From NCBI GenBank assembly GCA_017996175.1, contig JAGOHK010000001.1, forward strand, positions 1 through 64,000: 64,000 nt of DNA. Direction: 5' to 3'. A program made the translations under genes and the position numbers. Positions 1 to 8,919 of this stretch are shown piece after piece. This DNA is from Leptospiraceae bacterium (GTDB lineage: Bacteria; Spirochaetota; Leptospiria; Leptospirales; Leptospiraceae). Numbering within the stretch: position 1 is the first letter of the stretch; the number at the start of each line of letters is the position of its first letter. Under the pieces are notes generated by a model. It was not told where the DNA came from. It worked only from the letters and a program-made list of their open reading frames with translations, and ran no database searches.

Positions 1-53
1 CCCTCTAGAATCTTGATTTTTTCCGCGCCGTACGTTGCTTCTTGTTGACTCAT
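1..53 (-). CDS. gyrB: DNA gyrase (or topo IV) subunit B, N-terminal fragment
   Basis: Only the first 17 codons lie in the window; the gene continues past the left edge. The N-terminus MSQQEATYGAEKIKILEG ends in the YGAEKIKxLEG stretch that opens the ATPase domain of GyrB and ParE. A GAGGG ribosome site sits 7 bases before the ATG, which fixes the start. GyrB uses ATP to drive negative supercoiling with GyrA. ParE cannot be excluded from so short a piece. The gene is divergent from the next one. Confidence 0.6.
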   Translation of the reverse strand, partial: MSQQEATYGAEKIKILE

Positions 54-139
54 AAAATAACCCTCATATAACAATCCTATATTCTTTCCCTATAAGGCAA
101 CATCTTTTAACGATTTAGAATTTAACTCATCAGGCACAA

Positions 140-1258
140 ATGTGGAATAAACTTTTTTTAACCCTTCTTTTATTTGGAATTTCAAATGAAATTTTCACGG
201 ATAATTTGCGAGAAAAACCCATTGAAAATCGTAATCTCTATTTACCATTTTTACTTTTTTTAGAGCCTTATCCAACAACTCCTACTGTAATCGAGAAAGG
301 AAAATTCAGTGTAGACTCAGGAATGGCAATTTCAAATATGATTGATAATAATAACGCATTTGTAGATGGCACTTCAGGTTATTCCAAATACAAACCTATC
401 TATTGGAAAAATTATTCAGACTCTTTTTTTAATAGTAAAATAACGCCAAATACCTATTATCTGTCCGATTACATTAACTACGGAAGACTTGAGCAGCAGT
501 CTCATATTAAAGTCGATGCGGAGATAGAAAGATTTCATACTAAAATTAGTTACGGTTTATTTAAAAATATTGAAGTCGGTTTTGAAATAACCGCACTCTC
601 TTATAACACAGGAATTTTTGATAAACCTATTACTGGTTATCATCGTGCAGTAGGAATTCCATATCCACTCAGAGATATTTATCCTGATAATAAATTTGGT
701 TTTGAACTAACGGATAATACTAAGTATCTGATAAAAGGAAAACCGGGAACAGGATTGGGTGATTCCGTCTTAGATGTAAAATGGCAATTAAGAGCGCAAA
801 ATGGTATTTTGCCTGCACTTGCCTGGATTAACACTATAAAAATTCCAACAGGCAATATAAATCTTTCTATGGGAACAGGGAAACTAGACGTGGCGACAGG
901 GATTTCAACGAAGTGGAATTTTTATCAATTTTTTTCATTTCTAAATCTATTTGGTATTATCCCCTCTGATCCATTTAATTCCAGAGAAATACATATTAAA
1001 CCTTTTGGCGCTGCTTCTGCGACACTTGGTTATTCGTTTACCGAAGGATTTTCTGTAGTTGGTCAAATGGAAATTAAAGGAAGTCCTTATAGATCAGGAA
1101 TAAAATTACTCAACCAACCTGCTGTTATTCTTTCCTTTGGATTTAACTGGAAAATTTTTTCCGCCTGTGCATTACGGGTAAATTTTACCGAAGATCCCAT
1201 TACCCGCACCGTACCAGACGTTAGTGCACATACTAGTATTCTATGTATGAGTAACTAA
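140..1258 (+). CDS. DUF3187-like outer membrane/envelope protein
   Basis: A 372-residue protein with a signal peptide (hydrophobic residues about 4-20), then mostly beta-type sequence. The middle (about residues 120-185) has the pattern seen in DUF3187 proteins: acidic strand, RYG/SYGLF-type strand, a Gly-rich turn, then a 'YHRAVGIPYPLRDIYPDNKF' segment. Function unknown; a porin-like barrel is likely from the strand pattern but not shown. It converges on the next gene, which has the same motif order, and the two coding regions share 4 bases at their stops (CTAA). Confidence 0.65.
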   Translation: MWNKLFLTLLLFGISNEIFTDNLREKPIENRNLYLPFLLFLEPYPTTPTVIEKGKFSVDSGMAISNMIDNNNAFVDGTSGYSKYKPIYWKNYSDSFFNSKITPNTYYLSDYINYGRLEQQSHIKVDAEIERFHTKISYGLFKNIEVGFEITALSYNTGIFDKPITGYHRAVGIPYPLRDIYPDNKFGFELTDNTKYLIKGKPGTGLGDSVLDVKWQLRAQNGILPALAWINTIKIPTGNINLSMGTGKLDVATGISTKWNFYQFFSFLNLFGIIPSDPFNSREIHIKPFGAASATLGYSFTEGFSVVGQMEIKGSPYRSGIKLLNQPAVILSFGFNWKIFSACALRVNFTEDPITRTVPDVSAHTSILCMSN

Positions 1259-2421
1259 TTTAGATTAAACTTTTCTACTGAAATTAAAAAACCGATATCG
1301 GGTGTATTCGAATAGGTAAAAACATTTTCGAAGGTAGCGAACTGGAAATTATAGTCATTCCGTCTGCGGCTAATACCAAATCCTACTTGATGAGTAGGAA
1401 CAGATAATCTATCCCAACGTAAAATAGGAGACGCATAGTATACATATTCAAAGTGCAATTTCCAATTTTCATTTATATTATATACTAAGGAAGGGCGAAA
1501 CGTCCATTGGTATCTATGCAAATCAAGATTCCTATATCTTTGCATTTCGAAACGAGAAAAAGAAACTCCAAATTTCCAATTCACGATTCCGTTAAACCAG
1601 TCTTTATGATAAACGGCAAACACGGAAATATCCGTTCCCGGAGTTCCAATCAATTCAACTGTCCTGACTGGAATTTTTACTTGAGAGCCCATTGTGATTT
1701 TATCAAATAAAAAATTTCCTTTTAACACAGTAGATTGAAAATAAAATTTTGGATTTGCAAAGGCTAATGCATCGTAATTCCCAATAGAGTCTTCTGTTTT
1801 ATACTCATTCAAATAGGGATAGTATTTATTGATAATGAGTTTACGAATCTCATCTTGTTGACTTGGAAATTCTACTGGCGGGTCATTCGACATTCTTGGA
1901 TACGCGCGCAGATCATAATTTCTCATAATGTATGCGGATAATAAGTCTTTGTCTAATAGCGGGTAATAGGGCGCAAGTGGTTCATAACTAACATTAAATT
2001 GGTTTCGAGGATACTGATCTCTCTGCCCCTGGGTAATACCGATTGTTCGATGAAACCGTTCAATCGATTCATCTAAAAACCCACCACCACGAGCAGCAGC
2101 AGGAATACTGATTCCAAATTGAGACGAATCTGTTATCGCATATCGCAGAGAAACATCTACTTGTCCTTCTTCCCCATCAGTAACGAATCTATTCGATTGA
2201 ATAGACCAAACATTAATTAGCCTTGTATTTAACCTTCCAGAAAATTTTCCCTTCCCCGGGTTTACATTATCCTGTGGTAACATAGGTAAATGAATGATTT
2301 GAAATCCGACTCCGTACGGATAATCCATATACGCAAAAAGAGAATTTGACAAAAGAATTAGAATTAGAGAAAAATAATAATTAATAGAGTGATTTACTTT
2401 TTTTGTAACGGATTCATACAT
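1255..2421 (-). CDS. DUF3187 family protein
   Basis: A 388-residue exported protein; a hydrophobic signal segment spans about residues 13-30. The DUF3187 signature is clear: 'DGEEGQVDVSLRYAI', then GGGFLDESIERFHRTIG and QGQRDQYPRNQF (about residues 80-145). Family members are predicted outer-membrane proteins of unknown function. It converges on a second protein of the same general design and overlaps it by 4 bases. The only methionine start is at the far N-terminus. A weak AGGTGA lies further upstream than usual. Confidence 0.75.
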   Translation of the reverse strand: MYESVTKKVNHSINYYFSLILILLSNSLFAYMDYPYGVGFQIIHLPMLPQDNVNPGKGKFSGRLNTRLINVWSIQSNRFVTDGEEGQVDVSLRYAITDSSQFGISIPAAARGGGFLDESIERFHRTIGITQGQRDQYPRNQFNVSYEPLAPYYPLLDKDLLSAYIMRNYDLRAYPRMSNDPPVEFPSQQDEIRKLIINKYYPYLNEYKTEDSIGNYDALAFANPKFYFQSTVLKGNFLFDKITMGSQVKIPVRTVELIGTPGTDISVFAVYHKDWFNGIVNWKFGVSFSRFEMQRYRNLDLHRYQWTFRPSLVYNINENWKLHFEYVYYASPILRWDRLSVPTHQVGFGISRRRNDYNFQFATFENVFTYSNTPDIGFLISVEKFNLN

Positions 2422-2468
2422 GGACTTAAAAATAATTCACCTAGAATAAGAATGTAAAGTAATTTTCT

Positions 2469-3545
2469 ATGATACAAACCTCCAAAATTAAATCCATTGA
2501 TAAGATATTGTCAGAGTTATCTCCTTCTACTCATATACTAATTGATGTTAGAAGTGAATCCGAATTTGCCGAAGACCATATCCCAGGAGCATTTAACTTA
2601 CCAGTTCTAAATGATATGGAAAGAGCGGAAGTAGGAACGGAATACAAGCGTAATCCATTTACCGCAAGACAACTCGGAGCAAAACGAATCGCGGGTAACT
2701 TACAGAATAATTTAAAGAGAGTAGAAGAGCTTATTTTTCAATTCAACAAAACTAGTCAGACGGAACATAAGCCATTTTGTCATTTCATTGTTTATTGTTG
2801 GAGAGGTGGGATGCGCTCTAGATCCCTATTTGCTGTAATGGATATGATTGGATATAAAACTTCTCTTGTTGACGGAGGTTACCAAGCGTATCGCAGGCAT
2901 GTAAATCAATACTTTAAAAGTGAATCGTTACCGGAAACAATTTCTATCTACGGACCGAGCGGAAGCGGAAAATCAGAGTTAATCTCTAATTTGATCGGAA
3001 ATGGGTTTCCTGCATTACACTTAGAAAAATACGCGAATCATAAAGGTTCCCTCTTAGGTGGTGATTCAAGCGAACAACCTTCTCAAAAACTTTTCGAATC
3101 TTATTTGTTCCAAGCTTTACAAAAAAATGGTTCCTCGACTGCAATAGTGGAAGGAGAAAGCAAAAAAATAGGACGAGTGATGTTACCGGATAAATTTTAT
3201 TCTAGAATGTCTACTGGGAAAAAAATTTGGGTAGAACTTCCCTTGGAAATACGAGCAAAGAGACTTGCGGAAGAATATGATAAAACAGACGAATTTATTT
3301 CGCATAAATTACAATACCTAAGAAGATTCATGAGTCGGGAAATTTTTTCACAAATTGTACAGGCTATAGCGGATAAAGATCGTTATACTGCGTCTATTTT
3401 GCTCTTAAAAAACCACTATGATAGACATTACTTAAAAGGATCTCCCGAGAAAGATAGCGAAAGAAAATACGATGGAATTTTTAAGACAGACTCATTCGAA
3501 AATTTGAATAAAGATGTATTGGAGTATTTTAAATGCAAATCATAA
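2469..3545 (+). CDS. mnmH: tRNA 2-selenouridine synthase MnmH (SelU/YbbB)
   Basis: Replaces sulfur by selenium at C2 of wobble U34 in Lys, Glu and Gln tRNAs, using selenophosphate. Residues 1-145 are a rhodanese domain with the active Cys110 in YCWRGGMRSRS, the signature of this family. Residues 157-358 are a P-loop domain with Walker A GPSGSGKS at 162-169. Length (358) is typical. The start ATG has no strong ribosome site. Its last codons overlap the start of the histidine kinase gene by 13 bases, so the two are probably co-transcribed. Selenophosphate synthase (selD) is not in the window. Confidence 0.92.
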   Translation: MIQTSKIKSIDKILSELSPSTHILIDVRSESEFAEDHIPGAFNLPVLNDMERAEVGTEYKRNPFTARQLGAKRIAGNLQNNLKRVEELIFQFNKTSQTEHKPFCHFIVYCWRGGMRSRSLFAVMDMIGYKTSLVDGGYQAYRRHVNQYFKSESLPETISIYGPSGSGKSELISNLIGNGFPALHLEKYANHKGSLLGGDSSEQPSQKLFESYLFQALQKNGSSTAIVEGESKKIGRVMLPDKFYSRMSTGKKIWVELPLEIRAKRLAEEYDKTDEFISHKLQYLRRFMSREIFSQIVQAIADKDRYTASILLLKNHYDRHYLKGSPEKDSERKYDGIFKTDSFENLNKDVLEYFKCKS

Positions 3546-5917
3546 GGTTTATTTTTTCGATATTATCTATACTTTTAATCAATTGTAATTATCAAAGTCC
3601 TGTTCAAGTAGAAAAAGGATTTTTGGATTTACACAATGATTTAATATTTTCAAGGGGCGAACGCATAGTAACCCTAAGTGGAGAATGGGAATTTTATTGG
3701 AAACAATTTTTAGATCCGGTAAATTTCTCGGAAATGGAAACAACTAAAAATCCTGAAACAAATTATATGGGAATTCCATTTTCTTGGAATGGTGCTAGTA
3801 TAAACGGTGAAACTTTGGGTGCTGAAGGATATGCCACCTATCGTATGGTAGTTCGTTTACCACCGGATTCAACTAACCTCGCTTTAAAAGTTCAGGATAT
3901 GCGCTCTTCCTTTCGACTCTACGCCAATAAAGAACTAGTATTTTCCAATGGACAAGTTGGAACTACACGAGAAACTACTATCCCACAATTTCTTCCCGGA
4001 ATTGCATTCCTTCCTGCCACAACGGATACTATTGTTTTGACTCTACATGTTGCCAATTTTCATCATAGACTTGGCGGCGCAAAATTTGCTCTCGAACTGG
4101 GAGAACAAAGGCTAATTCAGAGTAGGCGTGACTATGCAAGTTATATAGAGGCTTTTTTTATTGGCTGTCTTTTTATTACTGGTTTTTATCATTTAATTTT
4201 GTTTACCATTCGAAAAAATTGTAATCCTCTTTTTTATTTTTCATGCCTTTGTTTTTTAATATTGATGTATTGTTCCGGAAGAGGAGAACAATTATTATTC
4301 CAAGTTTTTCCTGATTTTAATTGGGAACTTGGTCAAAAGATTCGTTTTCTTTCTTTCTATATATCAATTCCTCTATTCGCAGCATTTGTTCAAGGTTTAT
4401 TCCCTGAGGAAATAACAAAGCGCATTGTCAATATTATCTGGTCAGTATGTTCTATTTTCATTGTTATTGTCCTAATTTTTCCAACGATTATATTTTCTAA
4501 AACAGCTTTAACATACGAAGTAATTTCTGGATTAATTCTATCCTATCTAATCTTTGAAATTTATCTAGCAGCAAAAAATAAAAATTTGGGAGCAAAAACC
4601 CTATTAATCGCTATTAGTATAACATTACTATTTTTGCTAAATGACATTTTATATACAAATGAAGTGATTTCGACCCTTGATTTGGCTCCTTTTGGATTAT
4701 TTTTCTTGATTCTTTCTATGGCAACTATCCTTGCAAAACAATATGAAGAGTCTCTTAAAAAAGAAGAAATCTTAACTGGAGAATTACAAATCAGAAGTGA
4801 AGAGTTAGAAGAATTAAACCAGAGACTTTTGAGAAGTATAACAGAAAAGGAAAAGAAAGAACAAGAGTCTGTAATCATGGAAAAATTTTTATCCCTAGTA
4901 GCACACGATATTCGAGGTCCTCTATCGGGAATATCAATCTGTTCCCAATTACTCATAGAGGATGGATATACCTTCAATGAAAAAGAGTTAAACAACTGGC
5001 ACGGTAAAATACAATTAACCGCAAAAGAATTATTAGCCACAATAGATAAGCTTCTGGATATGAACCGTCTAAAACGCGGTAGAATTGTAGTGCAAGCAAG
5101 TAGAATTAATCTTAAAGACCTAATGTGCGAATCCATTGCATCGTTACTATTAGTCGCAGAAAAAAAGAAAATACAAATCGAAAATAATATTCCAGAAGAG
5201 ATGGTAGTAATAGGAGATTCTATATTACTCAGAGAAGTATTTCACAACCTTACAGTAAATGCAATTAAGTTCTCGCATGAAAAGGGTTCCGTTGTAATTA
5301 CAGGAATGATAGATGAAAATAAAATATCTGTTAAAGATAGTGGGATCGGTATCCTTCCACAATTCCTACCTAATCTATTCAAGTTAGATGTAAAAACATC
5401 AACGAAAGGCACCAAAGGAGAAAAAGGATCGGGTCTTGGTCTCTCCTTTTGTAAAGAAATTATAGATGCCCACCGAGGAAAAATTCAAGTCTACTCAACT
5501 ATCGGAATTGGAACAGAGTTTACTATAGAGTTGCCGCAATCAAAGAAAATTATTGCACTTTGTGAAAACCGGGACATAATAAGGCAAGATATTGCTGATT
5601 TTTTATGGAACGAAGGATGGCATGTTTTAGAATTTGAAGATGGACGTTATGCGCTAGATTCATTAAAAAACTTAAAACCGGATATTATACTTACAGATTT
5701 TGTAATGCCGGAAATAGACGGTCTGGAATTAACTCAGCAAATTAAAAGTGTAAGTGAATATCGTAATATTCCTATTATACTATTTTCTTCTGTTTTTACA
5801 GATAATCCCAAAAAAATAAGGGATATGGAAAATATAATGAAATTAGCCGATGTCGATTATTTCTTACCGAAGCCAATTGACAAAACAAAACTTAAACAAA
5901 TTTTGGAAAAATATTAA
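3533..5917 (+). CDS. Lipoprotein-type 7TM-DISM hybrid histidine kinase
   Basis: A 794-residue membrane sensor. The N-terminus is a lipoprotein signal (ILLINC, Cys18). Next comes an extracellular jelly-roll 7TMR-DISM domain (about 40-200, opening with LSGEWEFYWKQ), seven membrane helices (about 205-400), a coiled coil (about 405-445), HisKA with phospho-His near 458 in VAHDIRGPLSG, an HATPase domain (GSGLGLSFCKEI) and a C-terminal receiver with Asp near 722 in LTDFVMPEIDG and KP late in the domain. It should autophosphorylate and pass phosphate to its own receiver. The ligand is unknown. It starts inside the end of mnmH. No separate response regulator follows. Confidence 0.9.
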   Translation: MQIIRFIFSILSILLINCNYQSPVQVEKGFLDLHNDLIFSRGERIVTLSGEWEFYWKQFLDPVNFSEMETTKNPETNYMGIPFSWNGASINGETLGAEGYATYRMVVRLPPDSTNLALKVQDMRSSFRLYANKELVFSNGQVGTTRETTIPQFLPGIAFLPATTDTIVLTLHVANFHHRLGGAKFALELGEQRLIQSRRDYASYIEAFFIGCLFITGFYHLILFTIRKNCNPLFYFSCLCFLILMYCSGRGEQLLFQVFPDFNWELGQKIRFLSFYISIPLFAAFVQGLFPEEITKRIVNIIWSVCSIFIVIVLIFPTIIFSKTALTYEVISGLILSYLIFEIYLAAKNKNLGAKTLLIAISITLLFLLNDILYTNEVISTLDLAPFGLFFLILSMATILAKQYEESLKKEEILTGELQIRSEELEELNQRLLRSITEKEKKEQESVIMEKFLSLVAHDIRGPLSGISICSQLLIEDGYTFNEKELNNWHGKIQLTAKELLATIDKLLDMNRLKRGRIVVQASRINLKDLMCESIASLLLVAEKKKIQIENNIPEEMVVIGDSILLREVFHNLTVNAIKFSHEKGSVVITGMIDENKISVKDSGIGILPQFLPNLFKLDVKTSTKGTKGEKGSGLGLSFCKEIIDAHRGKIQVYSTIGIGTEFTIELPQSKKIIALCENRDIIRQDIADFLWNEGWHVLEFEDGRYALDSLKNLKPDIILTDFVMPEIDGLELTQQIKSVSEYRNIPIILFSSVFTDNPKKIRDMENIMKLADVDYFLPKPIDKTKLKQILEKY

Positions 5918-6103
5918 ATTCGTAGATATTCTAGTAACGACTTAATGTAAAATAGAGGATTAAAATAATAAAAAAATGATTTTTAGAATATTAGTAATCT
6001 GGTAAATAACTCACTCTGCATAAATGGATAAAAATGTGGAATTTTTAATTAAGTTAAGAATATTATAAAAAGCTAATAAATTCAATGTAAAAAGGATGTT
6101 TCA

Positions 6104-7315
6104 ATGAAATGGGGATTAACTCGTAAAAAAATAGAAAAAACAATACTCGAACCGTTCAAACCGGAAAATATAATACAAGCATTAAAAAATCCAGATGAAG
6201 TTCTTTTAAAAAGTCTACGGTCTCTAACAGAGATAACAGGAAGTATTACTGGAATTGATTTTAATTTTTATTCTAAATTGAAAAGTGAATCCAAAGGCAA
6301 ATCAGAATTTACCTTTATTGGAGAAAAAAAAGTTGAGGAAGTCAAACTTCAACTCTTTACTTACAACGAGGATGTTTGTAATGAAACCTGCGATAAAGCA
6401 GATTATGAACGAATTGATAAGAATCTCCTTAATAATAACTACTGGCTAAATTTGCACGGAATTCATGATGTGAATTTAATTGAAACGATTTGTAATACTC
6501 TTGGTATGGAAAGTCTTACTGTGAAACAAATCGTGGATACTACACAACGACCTAAGATGGAGGATTATGACGATTACATATTCTTTAGTATAAAATCTAT
6601 TTCGAAGAATGACTTTAATCAACTTTATATAGAGCAACTATCGTTCGTATTGGGTAAGAATTATTTAATATCTTTTCAGGAAGAAGTAGGTGATCATTTC
6701 AATTATATTCGTCAGCGAATGCGCGATAACTTAGGGCTCGTTCGTAAGAAAGAATGTGATTTTCTATTATTCCAATTGCTGGATGCAATTTTAGATAATT
6801 ATTTTGAAACACTTGAAACGATTAACCATGAAATTGCTTTTATTGAAAAACAAACTCTAACAAATCCAAAGCAGTCCACACTTTTACTCATTGAAAAAAA
6901 TAAAAAAGATGTTAGTAAAATCAAAAAATCCATTGCTCCCTTCAAAGAGGCATTGACAAATATCTTGCAGGATAGGACTCATTTTTTAAACAAAGGCAAC
7001 CGTAAGTATTTCAGAGACTTGTCAAATAGTTGTAGCAATGCAATCGAAGAGGCTAATTCTACGTATTCCGCATTAGAGAGTCTAACGAATATTTACTTCT
7101 CTTCTCTAAGCCAGAAGATGAACGAGACAATGAAAGTATTAACCACTGTCGCTACGATTTTTATTCCACTGACTTTCATTGCTGGTATATACGGGATGAA
7201 TTTTGAAAATATGCCCGAATTAAAATGGGAGTATGGGTACTTCGGTGTTTGGGGTATAATGTTATTAGTCTTATTCGGAATGATATACTACTTCAAAAAA
7301 AAGAAATGGTTATGA
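6104..7315 (+). CDS. corA: CorA family magnesium/divalent cation transporter
   Basis: A 403-residue inner-membrane channel. The large N-terminal cytoplasmic domain carries long helices (about 235-335). Two membrane helices sit at the C-terminus (about 345-365 and 380-398), with the selectivity motif YGMN between them, followed by an acidic loop (FENMPEL) as in CorA, and a basic tail KKKKWL. The N-terminal 90 residues are longer than in E. coli CorA. AAGGATG lies just before the ATG. No M-box or other leader structure was recognised upstream. The 150 bases downstream hold the arsenosugar promoter region. Confidence 0.92.
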   Translation: MKWGLTRKKIEKTILEPFKPENIIQALKNPDEVLLKSLRSLTEITGSITGIDFNFYSKLKSESKGKSEFTFIGEKKVEEVKLQLFTYNEDVCNETCDKADYERIDKNLLNNNYWLNLHGIHDVNLIETICNTLGMESLTVKQIVDTTQRPKMEDYDDYIFFSIKSISKNDFNQLYIEQLSFVLGKNYLISFQEEVGDHFNYIRQRMRDNLGLVRKKECDFLLFQLLDAILDNYFETLETINHEIAFIEKQTLTNPKQSTLLLIEKNKKDVSKIKKSIAPFKEALTNILQDRTHFLNKGNRKYFRDLSNSCSNAIEEANSTYSALESLTNIYFSSLSQKMNETMKVLTTVATIFIPLTFIAGIYGMNFENMPELKWEYGYFGVWGIMLLVLFGMIYYFKKKKWL

Positions 7316-7379
7316 AATAGCTTTTTTTAGCATTGAATTATGAAGTTTGAAAATGCATTTGGGTTTTGAAAAATTGCCC

Positions 7380-7396
7380 TTGACCTAAAAGGTCAA
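7380..7396. promoter_or_regulatory. Perfect palindrome upstream of the arsenosugar pair
   Basis: TTGACC-TAAAA-GGTCAA, a perfect 6+5+6 inverted repeat, 73 bases before the start of the peroxidase-like gene. A possible promoter follows: TTGAAG at 7402 with TAACTT 17 bases later. The palindrome could be a repressor or activator operator for the arsenic genes. This is inference; no regulator gene is adjacent. Confidence 0.4.
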
Positions 7397-7468
7397 TTCT
7401 GTTGAAGATTCTATTGTTATGCTGTAACTTTATGTAATTCATATATAATAGGAAATAAAGGATAAAAA

Positions 7469-7810
7469 ATGTCTCAAAAAGAAACGTATTACCACCCACC
7501 AGATTTAAAAAAATTCGGAAATATAAGTGAATTCCAACCAGAATTGGCTAAAAAATTTTTTGATTACTACGGAACCGTTTTTCAAGATGGAGCTTTAACT
7601 GCTCGCGAAAAATCGCTGATAGCCTTAGCGGTAGCTCATGCAGTTCAATGTCCGTATTGTATTGATGCTTATACAACTGAGAGTTTAGAAAAAGGTGCAT
7701 CCGAGGAGCAAATGATGGAAGCCGTTCACGTTACAGCAGCTATTCGAGGTGGAGCAAGCCTTGTACATAGTGTCCAGATGATGAATAAAGTAAAAGAGCT
7801 TGGGATGTAA
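7469..7810 (+). CDS. Arsenosugar-associated peroxidase-like (AhpD/CMD fold) protein
   Basis: A 113-residue AhpD/carboxymuconolactone decarboxylase-fold protein with the redox pair Cys61-Pro-Tyr-Cys64 and an upstream His57 (AHAVQCPYC). This type is found next to arsS as the 'arsenosugar biosynthesis-associated peroxidase-like protein'. Exact chemistry is not established; a thiol-redox role in handling arsenic intermediates is plausible. It is followed after 3 bases by arsS, so the two form an operon. The start is preceded by AAAGGAT. The sequence alone could not separate it from other CMD proteins; the neighbour gives the call. Confidence 0.85.
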   Translation: MSQKETYYHPPDLKKFGNISEFQPELAKKFFDYYGTVFQDGALTAREKSLIALAVAHAVQCPYCIDAYTTESLEKGASEEQMMEAVHVTAAIRGGASLVHSVQMMNKVKELGM

Positions 7811-7813
7811 TTC

Positions 7814-8854
7814 TTGAAGAGTCTATTCGCCCAAGGAAACATTCTTTCAGCTCCGCTAGAGCAGTTAAGAATTCTAGACCAGACTTCGGAGAAAAAATCT
7901 CTTTCTTCGTTTGATTCCGTGCTCGACAAATCGGGATTATTCCCTCTCAAAACGACTAAACTAGAAATTCTTCAAGTTAATTTAGGAAAAGTATGTAATC
8001 AGACTTGTAAACACTGTCATGTAGATGCAGGACCGGATAGAAAGGAGTCGATGAGTTTAGAGATAATCAATAGTTGCCTCCATGCATTAAAGTTTGGCAA
8101 TATCCCTACGCTCGATATTACTGGCGGTGCTCCTGAAATGAATCAGCATTTTCGATTTCTAGTAGAAGAAGCAATAAAAATCGGAGTCAAAGTAATGGTT
8201 CGATGTAATCTTACTATTTTACTTGCAGGAGAAAAATACAGAGACCTACCTGAATTCTATGCAAAGAATAAAGTAGAGGTAATTTCTAGTTTGCCTTATT
8301 TTCAGAAACGCAGGACTGATTCTCAAAGAGGGGAAGGGGTTTTTGAGAAGTCTATCGAAGCAATTAAGCGACTCAATGAGTTGGGATACGGAAAGGAGAA
8401 TACTGGTCTTATCCTCAATTTGGTTTACAACCCGGCAGGAGCATTTTTACCCGGAAGTCAGCAGGAGTTAGAAAGTCAATTTAAGAGAGAGTTAGAGAAA
8501 TTTGGATTGTATTTTAATTCTCTATTTACAATCACAAATATGCCGATTAGCCGCTTCTTAGATTATCTTTTGGAAACTGGCAATCTAGATGATTATTTAG
8601 AAAAATTAGTAGGCTCGTTTAATCCGCAAGCGGCTAATGCTGTTATGTGTAAGAATACTTTGAGTGTGGATTGGGAAGGTAGACTCTTTGATTGTGACTT
8701 TAACCAGATGCTTGATATGCAATTAGAAGGAGAAGTTAGAACGATTCAAGATTTTTCGAAAGAGCTTTTAGAAAATCGAAAAATCCAAACTGCTCCTCAT
8801 TGTTTCGGTTGTACCGCAGGAGCAGGTTCTAGTTGCGGTGGGGCTGTTCTTTGA
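7814..8854 (+). CDS. arsS: Arsenosugar biosynthesis radical SAM protein ArsS
   Basis: A 346-residue radical SAM enzyme. The cluster-binding motif is CNQTCKHC (Cys61, 65, 68). The C-terminal DUF3641 part has further cysteines (CKNTLSVDWEGRLFDCDF and HCFGCTAGAGSSCGG). ArsS makes 5'-deoxyadenosyl-type organoarsenicals on the path to arsenosugars, normally from methylated arsenite. The start is TTG: family members begin M-K-S-L-x-A-x-G-N, and the TTG gives exactly this. It follows its peroxidase-like partner by 3 bases. No arsM methyltransferase or arsenite pump is in the window, so the rest of the pathway must lie elsewhere or be absent. Confidence 0.9.
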   Translation: MKSLFAQGNILSAPLEQLRILDQTSEKKSLSSFDSVLDKSGLFPLKTTKLEILQVNLGKVCNQTCKHCHVDAGPDRKESMSLEIINSCLHALKFGNIPTLDITGGAPEMNQHFRFLVEEAIKIGVKVMVRCNLTILLAGEKYRDLPEFYAKNKVEVISSLPYFQKRRTDSQRGEGVFEKSIEAIKRLNELGYGKENTGLILNLVYNPAGAFLPGSQQELESQFKRELEKFGLYFNSLFTITNMPISRFLDYLLETGNLDDYLEKLVGSFNPQAANAVMCKNTLSVDWEGRLFDCDFNQMLDMQLEGEVRTIQDFSKELLENRKIQTAPHCFGCTAGAGSSCGGAVL

Positions 8855-8859
8855 TAAAT

Positions 8860-8917
8860 AATCGCGTAGAGACACACTTGCGCTGGCATACCAGCGCAAG
8901 CTTGTCTCTACGCGATT
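8860..8917. repeat. 27-bp near-perfect palindrome between convergent genes
   Basis: Arms 8860-8886 and 8891-8917 pair with only two adjacent mismatches around a 4-base loop (CATA). Each outer end reads AATCGCGTAGAGACA or its complement. It fills the gap between arsS and the VKOR gene, ending 3 bases before the latter's stop. It could stop transcription from both sides. Its length and GC content exceed a usual terminator, so it may be a dispersed palindromic element; compare 26386-26435. Confidence 0.85.
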
Positions 8918-8919
8918 GA

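Noticed and set aside
4561-5136. Long open frame antisense to the hybrid kinase
   Set aside because: Ser/Ile-rich shadow of a well-supported kinase gene; no ribosome site and no family.
5918-6103. Possible magnesium riboswitch before corA
   Set aside because: The stretch is AT-rich without a conserved structured core; no M-box features seen.
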